Source of the DNA: DATAEK01 sp036258055
Lineage (GTDB): Bacteria > Acidobacteriota > Vicinamibacteria > Vicinamibacterales > 2-12-FULL-66-21
Length of the DNA: 20,253 nucleotides
NCBI GenBank assembly: GCA_036258055.1
Contig: DATAEK010000334.1
Coordinates: 1 to 20,253, forward strand
Direction: 5' to 3'
Shown here: one piece after another, positions 7,051 to 15,428 of the stretch
Layout: each line of letters opens with the position of its first letter
Numbering within the stretch: position 1 is the first letter of the stretch
Position numbers and translations under genes: made by a program
The notes under the pieces: model-generated
The model's database searches: none
What the model was told of the DNA's origin: nothing
Seen by the model: the letters and a program-made list of their open reading frames with translations, nothing else

Positions 7051-9698
7051 CGCGCCTCGCACGCGCGCTCCTCCGCGTCGCCCTTCCTTCGGATCGGCGC
7101 CTCGACGTCATCAGTGACCTCGACGACGAGTACGTCTGCCACATACGGACCGGACGAGGACGGTTCCGGGCTGCCGTCTGGTACTGGCGTCAGGTCGCCG
7201 GGTCGTTGGGCCCGGCCGTGGCGATGCGTCGGCGCCGCAGGCTGCTCGATGCGATGGCGCCGCGCGCCTCGCGCAGCCGCGCTGCTGACGCGGTCGGTCA
7301 TTTCACACAGGATGTACGACTCGCCGTTCGCGGGCTGCGGCAGCGCCCCGGGTTCGCCGCCGTGGCGATCGTCACGATTGCGCTCGGGATCGGCGTCAAC
7401 TCGGCCATCTTCAGCATCGTGGATGCCGTGCTCCTGCGTCCGCTTCCGTACCGCGATGCCGCGCGGCTGGTGCGGATCTGGTCTGCTAACCCTCGCGGCA
7501 TCCCGCGCAACAGTGTGTCGCCCGCTGATTTCGCCGATCTGCGCGCGCAGTCCGTCGGGCCGGCGGGTTTCGACAGTCTGGCGGCGTTCACGACGGGGTA
7601 TGCGTCGACGCTTAGCGGCGTCGGCGACGCGCAGCGCTTGGCGTCTTCAACGGTGTCGCCCGAGCTCTTCGATCTCCTTGGCGTCCGCGCTGCCATCGGC
7701 CGAACGCTTCTCTCCGGCGACGCGTCAGGCGAGGCGGTGGTCGTCGTGAGCGATCGGTTGTGGCGGGCCGTGCTTGCCGCGTCGCCGTCGGCCGTCGGCT
7801 CGAGACTCACCATTGACGGCGCTCCCACGGTTGTCGCCGGTGTCATGCCGGCATCGTTCGATTTCCCGTCGAGCGACGTGGACCTCTGGATTCCTCTCAG
7901 GAGCGAAGAGCGTTCGCGCTCGCGGTCGGCGCACTACCTCGACGTCGTGGGACGGCTCGCACCAGGCGTGTCGATGACCGCAGGCCGAGACGTGCTTGAG
8001 ACGGTTGCCGCTCGGCTGGCCGCGCAGTATCCCGAGTCCAACCGCGGTTGGGGCGTGACGGTGGCGTCGCTTCAGGACAGCATCGTGGGCGACGTGCGGA
8101 CGCCGCTTCTCGTGCTGAGTGCCGCGGTCGGGTGCATCCTCCTCATCGCGTGTGCGAACGTGGCTGCACTGCTGCTCGCTCGGGGAACCGGTCGCGTCCG
8201 CGAGCTCGCGGTGCGCGTCGCACTCGGGGCCACACGTGGGCGCATCGTTCAGCAGCAGCTGGCGGAGAGCCTCGTGGTTGCACTAGCCGGCGGCGTTGCG
8301 GGACTGCTGGTCGCGTACTGGATTCTCGCGCTTGCGCCGGCCGCGACGGGCTTCGATCTACCGCGAGCCGACGAAATCCGTCTCAACTATCGCGTGCTCG
8401 GGGTCACCGCGCTCGTGTCCCTCGTCACGGGCATCCTCTGCGGGCTCGTTCCGGCCTGGCGAGCGTCCATGACAACGCCAGACGATGCGCTGAAGAACGG
8501 ACGATCGATCGCCAACGCCGGACGACGGATTCGAAGTGCGCTCGTCGCAGTCGAAATTGCATTGACGGTCGCGCTCCTCATCGTCGCCGGGCTTCTGATT
8601 CGCAGCTTCGAGCGCCTGACGAACGTCGACGCCGGCTTCCGGTCGGATCGTGTGCTCCTCGCGCAGGTCAGCCTCCCTTCCTCTCGCTACAAGCCACCAG
8701 CCTGGGCATCGTTTTTCGATCGGGCGCTGTCGGAGCTCCGGGTCGTGCGAGGCGTCGAAGCCGTGGGCGCGGGCGCACCGCTGCCGCTTTCGGGCCGGCA
8801 AGGCCTGCTGCGCTTTGGTTTGAGAATCGAGGGCAGACCCGAGGCCGCTGACGGTCGGCTGGATCGCGTGTACTTGCGGTGGGCGACGACGGACTACTTC
8901 CGCGCGATGGGCATTCCTGTCCGCCAAGGGCGGACGTTCGCGGAAGGCGATCGGACTGATACCGTCCCTGTCGCAATTATCGACGAGACCCTGGCGGCTC
9001 GAGATTTCCCGGGCGAGAATCCCATCGGCAAACGTGTACGCGCCTCGAACGATCGCATCTGGCGTCAGATCGTCGGCATCGTCGGCGGCGTCCGTCAGAC
9101 CCGCCTCGAGGAGCCTGCCGAGCCGCATCTCTACGTCGCAGAAGCGCAGAACCCTTCGCCGGAATTGACCTTTGTGGTCCGTACGGCGGGCGATCCGCAG
9201 GCAGTCATCTCTGCGGTGCGGGAAACACTCCGGCGCATCGATCCAGCACTGCCCGTCTTCAGCGTGCGCACGCTCGAAGATGTCGTGTCGGGGGCGGTCG
9301 CGCCCCGCCGGTTCAACATGCTTCTCCTCGTGCTCTTCGCGGTGCTTGCCGCCACGCTGACGGTCGTAGGCATCTGCGGTGTCGTAAACCATTGGGTCAG
9401 CGAATCGCGGAGAGAGATCGGCGTCCGGATGGCGCTCGGCGCCTCCGGCGCCGAGATCGTGCGGCTGGTGCTCGGACGAAGTCTGAGGCTGACAGCAGCC
9501 GGCGTCCTCACCGGGGTGGGCATTGCGGCGGCGAGCAGCGAGGTGCTGACGAACCTGCTCTATGGCACGAAGGCGACCGATCCGATCACGTTCGTGGGCG
9601 CGACAGCGCTCACATTCTCAGTCGCCACTGTAGCCAGCCTGATTCCGGCGCTTCGGGCGCTGGCAATCGATCCGGCCGAGTCTCTGCGCGCCGAGTAG
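7047..9698 (+). CDS. ADOP-type ABC transporter permease (duplicated FtsX/MacB permease)
   Basis: An 883-residue inner-membrane protein of the acidobacterial duplicated orphan permease type. An N-terminal cytoplasmic prefix of about 90 residues is followed by two tandem MacB-like modules, each with a first transmembrane helix, a large periplasmic domain and a three-helix FtsX domain. The duplication shows as paired motifs RELAVRVALGA and RREIGVRMALGA after the second helix of each half. Eight hydrophobic segments are seen. MacB-type permeases drive mechanotransmission across the periplasm rather than simple transport, but they need an ATPase and none is encoded nearby, hence orphan. The start is GTG 7047, overlapping the padR stop, with GGAG at 7035-7038; the frame is open to 7014 but those codons lie inside padR. 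Cargo is unknown. Confidence 0.92.
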   Translation: MTRLARALLRVALPSDRRLDVISDLDDEYVCHIRTGRGRFRAAVWYWRQVAGSLGPAVAMRRRRRLLDAMAPRASRSRAADAVGHFTQDVRLAVRGLRQRPGFAAVAIVTIALGIGVNSAIFSIVDAVLLRPLPYRDAARLVRIWSANPRGIPRNSVSPADFADLRAQSVGPAGFDSLAAFTTGYASTLSGVGDAQRLASSTVSPELFDLLGVRAAIGRTLLSGDASGEAVVVVSDRLWRAVLAASPSAVGSRLTIDGAPTVVAGVMPASFDFPSSDVDLWIPLRSEERSRSRSAHYLDVVGRLAPGVSMTAGRDVLETVAARLAAQYPESNRGWGVTVASLQDSIVGDVRTPLLVLSAAVGCILLIACANVAALLLARGTGRVRELAVRVALGATRGRIVQQQLAESLVVALAGGVAGLLVAYWILALAPAATGFDLPRADEIRLNYRVLGVTALVSLVTGILCGLVPAWRASMTTPDDALKNGRSIANAGRRIRSALVAVEIALTVALLIVAGLLIRSFERLTNVDAGFRSDRVLLAQVSLPSSRYKPPAWASFFDRALSELRVVRGVEAVGAGAPLPLSGRQGLLRFGLRIEGRPEAADGRLDRVYLRWATTDYFRAMGIPVRQGRTFAEGDRTDTVPVAIIDETLAARDFPGENPIGKRVRASNDRIWRQIVGIVGGVRQTRLEEPAEPHLYVAEAQNPSPELTFVVRTAGDPQAVISAVRETLRRIDPALPVFSVRTLEDVVSGAVAPRRFNMLLLVLFAVLAATLTVVGICGVVNHWVSESRREIGVRMALGASGAEIVRLVLGRSLRLTAAGVLTGVGIAAASSEVLTNLLYGTKATDPITFVGATALTFSVATVASLIPALRALAIDPAESLRAE

Positions 9699-9701
9699 CG
9701 C

Positions 9702-10940
9702 TCAGCGCGGGGCGCGCTTGTCGACAACCACCTTGCCGTCCTTCATGACCCAGCGAACCCCGCCGAAGAGCGCGTCGATCGTCTGAAGCGGGTTGCCTTC
9801 GACGGCAACCAGATCGGCCGCGAATCCGGGAGCGATCTGACCGAGACGATCCTGCGCGCCGAGCAGGTCCGCCGCGATCGTCGTCGCGGATTTCAGCGCC
9901 TGCTCCGGGGACATGCCGGCCTTGACGAACCATCCGAGCTCGCGCGTGTTCTGACCGAACATCGAATAGACGGCATCCGAGCCCATCCCGATTCTGACGC
10001 CGGCCTTGACGGCGCGGCGAGTTGACTCGAGGTTGCGCTGGATATAGTCCTCGAGCGGCGCGATCGCTTCCGCCTTGAACCCGTACTCGTCCTTCGCGTC
10101 CACGTAGTAGCGATTGTGATCGATGGTGGGCACCCACACCGTGCCGCGCTTCACCATCTCCGCGAGCGTCTCGTCGTCGAGGTCCACGCCGTGTTCGACC
10201 GAGTCAGCGCCGGCGCGGACGGCGTCCTTAGCGCCCGATGCGCCATACGAGTGGATTGCCACCTTGTGCTGCAGGCCGTGCGCGGTGTCGACGATGGCTT
10301 TCATTTCGTCGAAGCTGACGGTTTGCGTCGTGTCGACGCTGTCGAAGCTCCCGCGCGAGCCATAGACCTTGATCCAATCGGATCCGGCTTTCACGCGATC
10401 CTCGACCGTCTTACGCCACGTATCGGCGTCCTGAGATTGCCCCTGACGGGCAGAGAGTCCCTGTCCCGCGACGAACATCCGTGGGCCGACCATCGCGCCC
10501 ATGCCGATCAGGTCGCGCATCGAGTAGTCAGTGTCGTTCGAGGCACCCAGGTCACGAACCGTCGTGACTCCGGTTTCGAGCGTTCGACGGGCGTTCTCCT
10601 GCGCGAGGAAGACCGTGACCGCAGGGCGGCGGCGCTGGCCGAGCGGTCGCGTACCGGGCTGCCTGTCCCAGTAGTAGGTCATGTGCGTGTGGAGATCGAT
10701 CAGCCCGGGCAGGCCGGTGAAGCGCCGCAGGTCGACGGTTTCTGCCCCGGCTGGCACTCCAGCCTCGCCAGTGGCGACCCGCACGATCCGATCGCCTTCG
10801 ATGACGACGACGGCATCAGCGATGACGCGTGTTCCGTCCCACAGCTGGCCGAAACGGATCGCCTTTGTTTGCGCTGTGGCGGGGAGTGCGAGCAGAAGCA
10901 GCGAAGCCGCGAGGGTCAGCGCGCGCACCCGCTGAGTCAT
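9702..10940 (-). CDS. Secreted amidohydrolase family protein
   Basis: A 412-residue metal-dependent hydrolase of the amidohydrolase superfamily (imidazolonepropionase/prolidase-like branch). The N-terminus MTQRVRALTLAASLLLLALPATAQ is a signal peptide with a likely cut after ATAQ, so the enzyme is exported. All ligands of a binuclear centre are visible: His84 and His86 in DLHTHM, probable carboxylated Lys191 in DWIKVYG, His230 in VAIHSYG, His250 in SVEHG, and Asp322 in GMGSDAV. The ATG at 10940 overlaps the stop of the upstream cupin gene (ATGA), which is why it is preferred to GTG 10955. A role in hydrolysing dipeptides or cyclic amides after the S9 peptidase is plausible but not shown. It converges on the permease with 3 bp between stops. 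Confidence 0.9.
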   Translation of the reverse strand: MTQRVRALTLAASLLLLALPATAQTKAIRFGQLWDGTRVIADAVVVIEGDRIVRVATGEAGVPAGAETVDLRRFTGLPGLIDLHTHMTYYWDRQPGTRPLGQRRRPAVTVFLAQENARRTLETGVTTVRDLGASNDTDYSMRDLIGMGAMVGPRMFVAGQGLSARQGQSQDADTWRKTVEDRVKAGSDWIKVYGSRGSFDSVDTTQTVSFDEMKAIVDTAHGLQHKVAIHSYGASGAKDAVRAGADSVEHGVDLDDETLAEMVKRGTVWVPTIDHNRYYVDAKDEYGFKAEAIAPLEDYIQRNLESTRRAVKAGVRIGMGSDAVYSMFGQNTRELGWFVKAGMSPEQALKSATTIAADLLGAQDRLGQIAPGFAADLVAVEGNPLQTIDALFGGVRWVMKDGKVVVDKRAPR

Positions 10941-11740
10941 CTGGCGTTCTGACACGGCGGTCCGGTGAGGATCGAGAGCATGACCAGCGGAGTACGGCTG
11001 CGTCGAGTCAGCGAGTGGGCCATGGTGCGGGGGATCACTGAAAACGTTCCGGGGTTCAGCGGAAGCTCACGGCCACCGAGCCGCTCCGTGCCTTCACCCG
11101 CCACGACGTAGATCATCTCGTCGGCGTCCATGTGCGTGTGCTCCGCCAGAGGGTCGCGGATCTGCACCAGCGTCGCGGTCGAGGTGCCCGTACAGCCGAC
11201 ACTCGACGTCTTCGACGCCGCGTTGCCGATGTAGTTCTTCTCGAAGAACGCGGGAATGTCGATCGACGACGGCTGGGCCACGAATGTGGCTGGTGTGGGC
11301 GGCGGCGGGGCAGGTTCTGGTTCCGGCTTCGGCGCCGGCGGTGGCGGCGGTGGCGGTGGCGCCGCAGTCAGCGCGGCTTGAGTCTTGAGCGGCCGCCCCG
11401 CCTGAACCGTGATATCGCGTTCCAGCGTCACGAACTCCTTGTGCTCGAATCGCAGCCGGTAAGTACCAGCGTTCACGTTCCGCAACACGAGGGTCCCCTC
11501 CGCATCGGTGGTTCCGTCGCGCTCGGCGGGACCCGTCGCCTTCACCACCGCGTCGGCAATGGGCTTGCCGGATCGATCCGTGACCAGCACCGTCACGGTC
11601 GTTCGTGCGGCGGGCTGAGCCGCTGGCTTGGGTGCAGGTGCGACTTGCTTGACCGTCGGATCCTGCGCTTCCGCGGGCTTCTGAGGATTGGCCGAGACGA
11701 CGACGGCAGAGATGGCTAAGAACGCTAGAGCGGTTCGCAT
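10937..11740 (-). CDS. Exported carboxypeptidase-regulatory-like and cupin domain protein
   Basis: A 267-residue protein with three parts. Residues 1-18 or so are a signal peptide (MRTALAFLAISAVVVSA). Residues about 46-125 form an Ig-like carboxypeptidase-regulatory fold, with the typical VLVTDRSGKPIADAVV and NVNAGTYRLRFEHKEF. Residues about 128-152 are a Pro/Glu/Lys-rich linker with a run of Pro. Residues about 160-262 are a cupin, with metal-ligand pattern HTHMDADEMIYVV and a later RTMAHSL histidine. Cupin metal ligands are kept, so it may bind a metal and a small molecule, but no reaction can be named. Its TGA overlaps the ATG of the amidohydrolase, suggesting joint expression. It is separated from the upstream pseudogene by 83 bp. 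Confidence 0.75.
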   Translation of the reverse strand: MRTALAFLAISAVVVSANPQKPAEAQDPTVKQVAPAPKPAAQPAARTTVTVLVTDRSGKPIADAVVKATGPAERDGTTDAEGTLVLRNVNAGTYRLRFEHKEFVTLERDITVQAGRPLKTQAALTAAPPPPPPPPAPKPEPEPAPPPPTPATFVAQPSSIDIPAFFEKNYIGNAASKTSSVGCTGTSTATLVQIRDPLAEHTHMDADEMIYVVAGEGTERLGGRELPLNPGTFSVIPRTMAHSLTRRSRTPLVMLSILTGPPCQNAR

Positions 11741-11746
11741 GTTCCT

Positions 11747-11776
11747 ATCACATGGTGCCAGGCGGCTTCACGTCAA
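11747..11776 (-). promoter_or_regulatory. possible promoter of the cupin gene, leaderless
   Basis: On the minus strand TTGACG (11776-11771), an 18-base spacer and TGTGAT (11752-11747, 4 of 6 to consensus) end 6 bases before ATG 11740. The spacing equals that seen at padR and the aldo/keto reductase. AGGA lies only 2 bases from the ATG, too close for a normal Shine-Dalgarno site. The -10 match is modest. Confidence 0.35.
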
Positions 11777-11823
11777 GTTGGACCTGACGATGCCACATGC
11801 AAAGGCAAAACCGCAAAGAGTCG

Positions 11824-12545
11824 CTACCGCGACGCGCTCGTCTGCCGTTGAGGTCTCCATCGACTCTCGTCCTGGGATCCCGCTGGCCCCATTTTGCCTT
11901 TGGCGGATTCGATGAGCTCCGCGGCATCGTACAACTGCCCGGCTTTCATCACGAGGTGCACGTTTCGGGTGGTACGGATGTCCTGGAGCGGGTTGCCGCG
12001 GACGACGAAGAGATTAGCCAGCTTCCCGGCTTCGAGAGTGCCGAGCTTGCTGGCGACATTCAGTGCCCGCGCGCCGTTGATGGTTGCGATCTTCAGCGCG
12101 GCCGCCGCGGGGATGCCCGACAGAACGAGTGCGTGCAGCTCGCGATGCGATCCGAACCCCGACAGGAAGTGACGCCGTTGGCAAGGAAGACCAGCGGGTT
12201 CACCGTGTGCTCATCGATTCGGCCCTCGCCGTACAGGTCCATGGCGTAGTGCGCGTGGAGATCGAAGAGACCGGGGAGGATCGTTTCAGTGGCCGGAAGG
12301 TCGATGACGCGGGCCGGCGCGAGGTCGCGGTCTGTCAGGTCGGCGTTGACCTCGAGGAGCGTGCCGTTCCGCACGATCAGCCCGGTATTCGGGACTGCAT
12401 CGTCACGCACCGAATCGAAGATCAGGCCACCCCGGATGACGATGTCGCCGGACTGGAGAGGAATGGCGGCCGGGCGTGTCTGTGCCGTGACCAGCAGCGC
12501 GGACGTCAGCGCGAGCGCGACGACGAGGACGGCATTGGGTCTCAT
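11824..12545 (-). pseudogene. amidohydrolase pseudogene with internal out-of-frame deletion
   Basis: The first 127 codons from ATG 12545 encode a signal peptide (MRPNAVLVVALALTSALLVTAQ) and the start of an amidohydrolase, with DLHAHY metal ligands and PLVFLANGVTS. After about 12165 the frame turns to nonsense. In another frame the minus strand continues to TAG at 11824 with an unmistakable C-terminal end: GFGSHRELHALVLSG, then ATINGARALNVASKLGTLEAG and NLFVVRGNPLQDI. About 190 central residues, including the expected Lys, two His and catalytic Asp ligands, are absent, so no active enzyme is possible. ATG 12545 overlaps the TGA of the S9 peptidase (ATGA), showing that it was an operon member. 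An assembly collapse is an alternative explanation. Confidence 0.8.
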
Positions 12546-14701
12546 TGTCCTTGAGACGTCGTCGTCTTCGAGGGTTCCCCCTTGAGGTACTGATTCCACC
12601 ATCGAAGCTCGTTGACCATCCGGTGAATGTTGTTCCAATGGCCACCGATTCCGTGCGGCTGCCCGGCGTACTGGATCATCTTGGCCGGAATGCCGCGACG
12701 CTTCAGCGCGAAGTACATCTGCTCGCCTTCCTCGTAGGGCACGCGCTGATCGACCTCGCCGTGGATGAAAAGCGTCGGCGTCTTCACGCTGCCGGCGTAG
12801 GTCAGGGGCGATTGTTTGATCATCCGGTCGCGCGCCTCCTTGTCCCACGGTGTGCCGTAGAACTCGGTTTCCTTCGTTCGGTAGATGTCGGCGGTGCCGT
12901 AGTCGCTGACCCAATTGGTGATTCCGGCGCCGGTAATCGCGGCGGCGAAGCGGTCCGGATACTGCGTGATCAGCCAGTTGGTCATGAACCCGCCGTAGGA
13001 GTGACCGGTGTGGCCGACGCGTTTCGCATCGATGGGGTAGCGCTTCAGCACGTAGTCGATGCCGGAGACGACGTCCTCACCGTCCTTCTTGCCCCATTCA
13101 CCCCACGTGGCCCACTTGAACGCCTCGCCGTAGCCGGTCGAGCTGCGGAAATTCGTGTCGAAGATGAAGTAGCCGTTCGCGGCGAAGTACTGGTCCTTGA
13201 AGTCGAAGGCATAGCCGGTTGCCGCGTGGGGGCCGCCATGGCTCGTGACGATCATCGGGTAGGGACCCTTCTGCGGGTCGTAGCCGTAGGGGAATGTCAG
13301 CCAGCCTTCGATCTGGGTGCCGTCGTAGCTCTTCCAGATGAGCCGCTCGGCCTTGCTGAACGCGATCTCCGACGCGATCGCCTTCTGGACGTCGGTAAGC
13401 TTCCGTTCATTCGTGCCGTCGATGTTGGCGACGTAGATCTCCGATGGAGCCTCGATGACGCCGACGGTGTAGGCGATCTTCGTCATGGCCTTGTCATACG
13501 TGATACCGCCGATTCGGCGCGGCCCCTTGGTGACCTGCTCGACCTTGCCACCAGGCACGGACGCGCGGAACAGGTGACTCTCTCCACCGATTCCCGCGGA
13601 GAAGTAGATGAAGCGGCCATCCGGTGACCACTTCGTCGGTCCCGGCTCGAGATCCCAGTCGCCCGTGAGGTTGATCGCCTGTCCGCCTGACGTGGGGCGG
13701 ATAAACAGATCGCTCGGCCCGCCATGATTGAGCTTCTGCTCGATGATCATGTCGGTTCCCGGATCGCGGACGTACGAAATGTACTTGCCGTCAGGAGAGA
13801 AGCCGGGATCGCTGTAGACGTACCCGTCATCCGTCAGACGTGTGACTTTTCCGTCGGTCGTCACCATCCACAGATCGGGACTCTCGTACTTCAGCTCGTT
13901 GCGCCAATCCGGATCGGCGATGAAGACCAAAGCGGTGCTGTCGGGCGACCACGTCACGTCGACGGGCCTGATGTCGGCTTCGGTCAGCGCTTTTCGTTCA
14001 CCGCCGGCCGCGGGCGCGAGCATGATCTGCTGCGCCGGTCGTGCGCGAAGATTCGGGGCGGGGAATGGCTGCCCGTCGCGCTGGAAGTCCTTCCAATCGA
14101 AGATGACGCCCTTGAAGCGCTCCTCGTGGCGCCGTTCGAAGTCGCTTGCGGCTGACTGCGGCGGTCTATTCTGGGCGACGTCGACGAGGGTCGCGATCCA
14201 CTTTCCATCCGGGCTCGGAACCCCTGGCGAGTCCTGCCCGGCCGGGGCAGCGCCGCCCCCACGTCCGCCTCGACCTCCACGGTCGCCTCCGGCGGCAGCC
14301 CGCTGACTCGTGCTCTTTGCCGGGGGCGCCGCCGGGTTGTTCGGATCGATGGTCCACTGCAGACGATCGGCGACGTACTCGAGGCGATTGTCGGGCGTCC
14401 AGCGAGGTCCTGCGATGTCGCGGCCGTAGTGCAGGACGCGCCACGGCTTCGCTGAGGCGTCCGACGGTACGAGCCAGAACTCGAGACGCGTCTGCTGGTC
14501 TTCTTCTATCCGCGTCGAGATGCTGTAGTTGACCCACTTGCCGTCAGGCGAGATGAGCGGGTTCCCGACGGTCTGGATGCGGTAGTAGTCCTCGATCGTC
14601 AACGCACGCCCGGTTGCGGGTTGAACGGCGCTGGGCCGCGATGAGGTCAGCAGCGCAATCGCGGCAACGATCGGGAAGCCTGGGCGCAGGAGCCGCGGCA
14701 T
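12542..14701 (-). CDS. Secreted S9 family prolyl oligopeptidase-type peptidase
   Basis: A 719-residue serine peptidase of the S9 family (dipeptidyl peptidase IV / acylaminoacyl peptidase branch). It begins MPRLLRPGFPIVAAIALLTS, a signal peptide, implying a periplasmic or secreted enzyme. The N-terminal half is a beta-propeller with repeated PD40-like blades (WSPDSTALVFIADP, FSPDGKYISYVRDPG, WSPDGRFIYFS). A Gly-rich loop of about 20 residues lies near 138-156. The C-terminal alpha/beta hydrolase has Ser568 in GHSYGGF, Asp651 in HGEVDQRVP and His683 in GQPHG. ATG 14701 is fixed by GGAGG 7 bases upstream and by the signal peptide; the frame is open to 14797. It probably trims peptides from their N-termini, feeding uptake or the amidohydrolases downstream. 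Confidence 0.92.
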   Translation of the reverse strand: MPRLLRPGFPIVAAIALLTSSRPSAVQPATGRALTIEDYYRIQTVGNPLISPDGKWVNYSISTRIEEDQQTRLEFWLVPSDASAKPWRVLHYGRDIAGPRWTPDNRLEYVADRLQWTIDPNNPAAPPAKSTSQRAAAGGDRGGRGGRGGGAAPAGQDSPGVPSPDGKWIATLVDVAQNRPPQSAASDFERRHEERFKGVIFDWKDFQRDGQPFPAPNLRARPAQQIMLAPAAGGERKALTEADIRPVDVTWSPDSTALVFIADPDWRNELKYESPDLWMVTTDGKVTRLTDDGYVYSDPGFSPDGKYISYVRDPGTDMIIEQKLNHGGPSDLFIRPTSGGQAINLTGDWDLEPGPTKWSPDGRFIYFSAGIGGESHLFRASVPGGKVEQVTKGPRRIGGITYDKAMTKIAYTVGVIEAPSEIYVANIDGTNERKLTDVQKAIASEIAFSKAERLIWKSYDGTQIEGWLTFPYGYDPQKGPYPMIVTSHGGPHAATGYAFDFKDQYFAANGYFIFDTNFRSSTGYGEAFKWATWGEWGKKDGEDVVSGIDYVLKRYPIDAKRVGHTGHSYGGFMTNWLITQYPDRFAAAITGAGITNWVSDYGTADIYRTKETEFYGTPWDKEARDRMIKQSPLTYAGSVKTPTLFIHGEVDQRVPYEEGEQMYFALKRRGIPAKMIQYAGQPHGIGGHWNNIHRMVNELRWWNQYLKGEPSKTTTSQGQ

Positions 14702-14705
14702 CGAA

Positions 14706-14759
14706 TCACCTCCAAGGGGCCGCAACGCGGGACGGGCCCGAACGGAGGGCATCTTAGCA
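14706..14759 (-). promoter_or_regulatory. S9 peptidase ribosome binding site and extended -10
   Basis: On the minus strand, GGAGGTGA (14713-14706) is a strong Shine-Dalgarno sequence before ATG 14701. Further upstream TGC plus TAAGAT (14759-14751) matches an extended -10 element, which would place the transcript start near 14744. No good -35 was found. The promoter lies between the peptidase and the repeat array, so the gene need not depend on transcription through the cassette. Confidence 0.45.
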
Positions 14760-14785
14760 AACAAGGGGACCTTAGGTACTGACAC

Positions 14786-14889
14786 TGTCGGTGCCAAAGG
14801 TGCCTGGGTGCCTAGGGTGCTAGGGTGCCTAAGGTGCGAGGGTGCGAGGGTGCGAGGGTGCGAGGGTGCAAGGGTGCCAGGGTGCCAGG
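14786..14889 (+). repeat. left degenerate tandem array, core GGTGC (12 copies)
   Basis: Twelve GGTGC cores follow one another at 7-9-bp spacing. Four consecutive GGTGCGAG units from 14833 are identical; the rest vary in the last two or three bases (CCTA, CTA, CAAG, CCAG). The outer 52 bp have an inverted partner at 15471-15522; the inner units, including the GGTGCGAG run, do not match the inner right array well. This suggests that the interior changes by slippage while the ends are conserved. Confidence 0.9.
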
Positions 14890-14911
14890 TACGAAGTGCT
14901 CACGGTTGTTT

Positions 14912-15289
14912 TTAGCCGCACTTCACCTTGGGCAGTTTCGACTTCAGGAGTTTGCTTGTCGCCGCCATTGCGCGGTTTGAGATGGTTGTAGCTTGCTGGA
15001 TCTGTTCGGGAGTGAAGTAGCGTTGCCGCCGGCCAAATTCGAGGTGGTTCTGGACCTCGCCGATCTCACCTCTCGCCATCCGGAGGTACCTGACGAATTC
15101 GGCTGGCGTGTAGCGCAGAAAGCCCTCGGCGATCAGGGCCGGTGCTTTCTTGGCGGCGCGTCGAATCTGTTCGCGGAACTCCTGATCGCTGGCCGCGCGA
15201 CCGTTCTCGGTGATGGCGACGATCACATCACACTGCTCGACACAGAGCTGCCAGGCCACCAGATCCTGAAAGCGCCGTACACCAGCCAC
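14912..15289 (-). CDS. four helix bundle protein (23S rRNA intervening-sequence protein type)
   Basis: A protein of about 125 residues with VRRFQDLVAWQLCVEQCD near the N-terminus and FREQIRRAAKKAPALIAEGFLRYTPAEFVRYLRMARGEIGEVQNHLEFG in the middle. This is the signature of the small four-helix-bundle family first found inside 23S rRNA intervening sequences and related to the Avd accessory protein of diversity-generating retroelements. Four amphipathic helices fit the length. The start is uncertain: GTG 15289 gives the usual family length; the frame extends to TTG 15343 with 18 extra residues. No strong Shine-Dalgarno site is seen. It stands alone, with no reverse transcriptase, variable repeat or rRNA sequence in the window, enclosed by inverted arrays. 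Molecular function unknown; nucleic-acid binding is suspected for relatives. Confidence 0.8.
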   Translation of the reverse strand: MAGVRRFQDLVAWQLCVEQCDVIVAITENGRAASDQEFREQIRRAAKKAPALIAEGFLRYTPAEFVRYLRMARGEIGEVQNHLEFGRRQRYFTPEQIQQATTISNRAMAATSKLLKSKLPKVKCG

Positions 15290-15428
15290 GCCGGACTGTG
15301 AGCACGAAGCGATCTGCGGGGGAATCCGAATGAAAGGCAGCAATCACCGTCGCACTACGCAAAAACCAGCTAGTCCGAGCCTTTACACAAACGCAAATTC
15401 TGCCAGCCGTTCATGAGGCCTTCGCGGC
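15290..15428. other. gene-free stretch between the four-helix-bundle gene and the right array
   Basis: About 140 bp with no convincing coding content. On the minus strand it would hold the leader of the four-helix-bundle gene. It is AT-richer than its surroundings (for example near 15355-15410), but I could not identify a well-spaced promoter; TTGCGT near 15395 has no good -10 partner. Confidence 0.4.

Noticed and set aside
12546..12914. Minus-strand frame continuing upstream from the amidohydrolase pseudogene
   Set aside because: It lies within the S9 peptidase in another frame, and the signal peptide begins at 12545.
14702..14797. Longer start for the S9 peptidase
   Set aside because: It would place 32 residues before a good signal peptide and ignore the strong GGAGGTGA site.
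14912..15343. Diversity-generating retroelement around the Avd-like protein
   Set aside because: No reverse transcriptase and no template/variable repeat pair occurs in the window.
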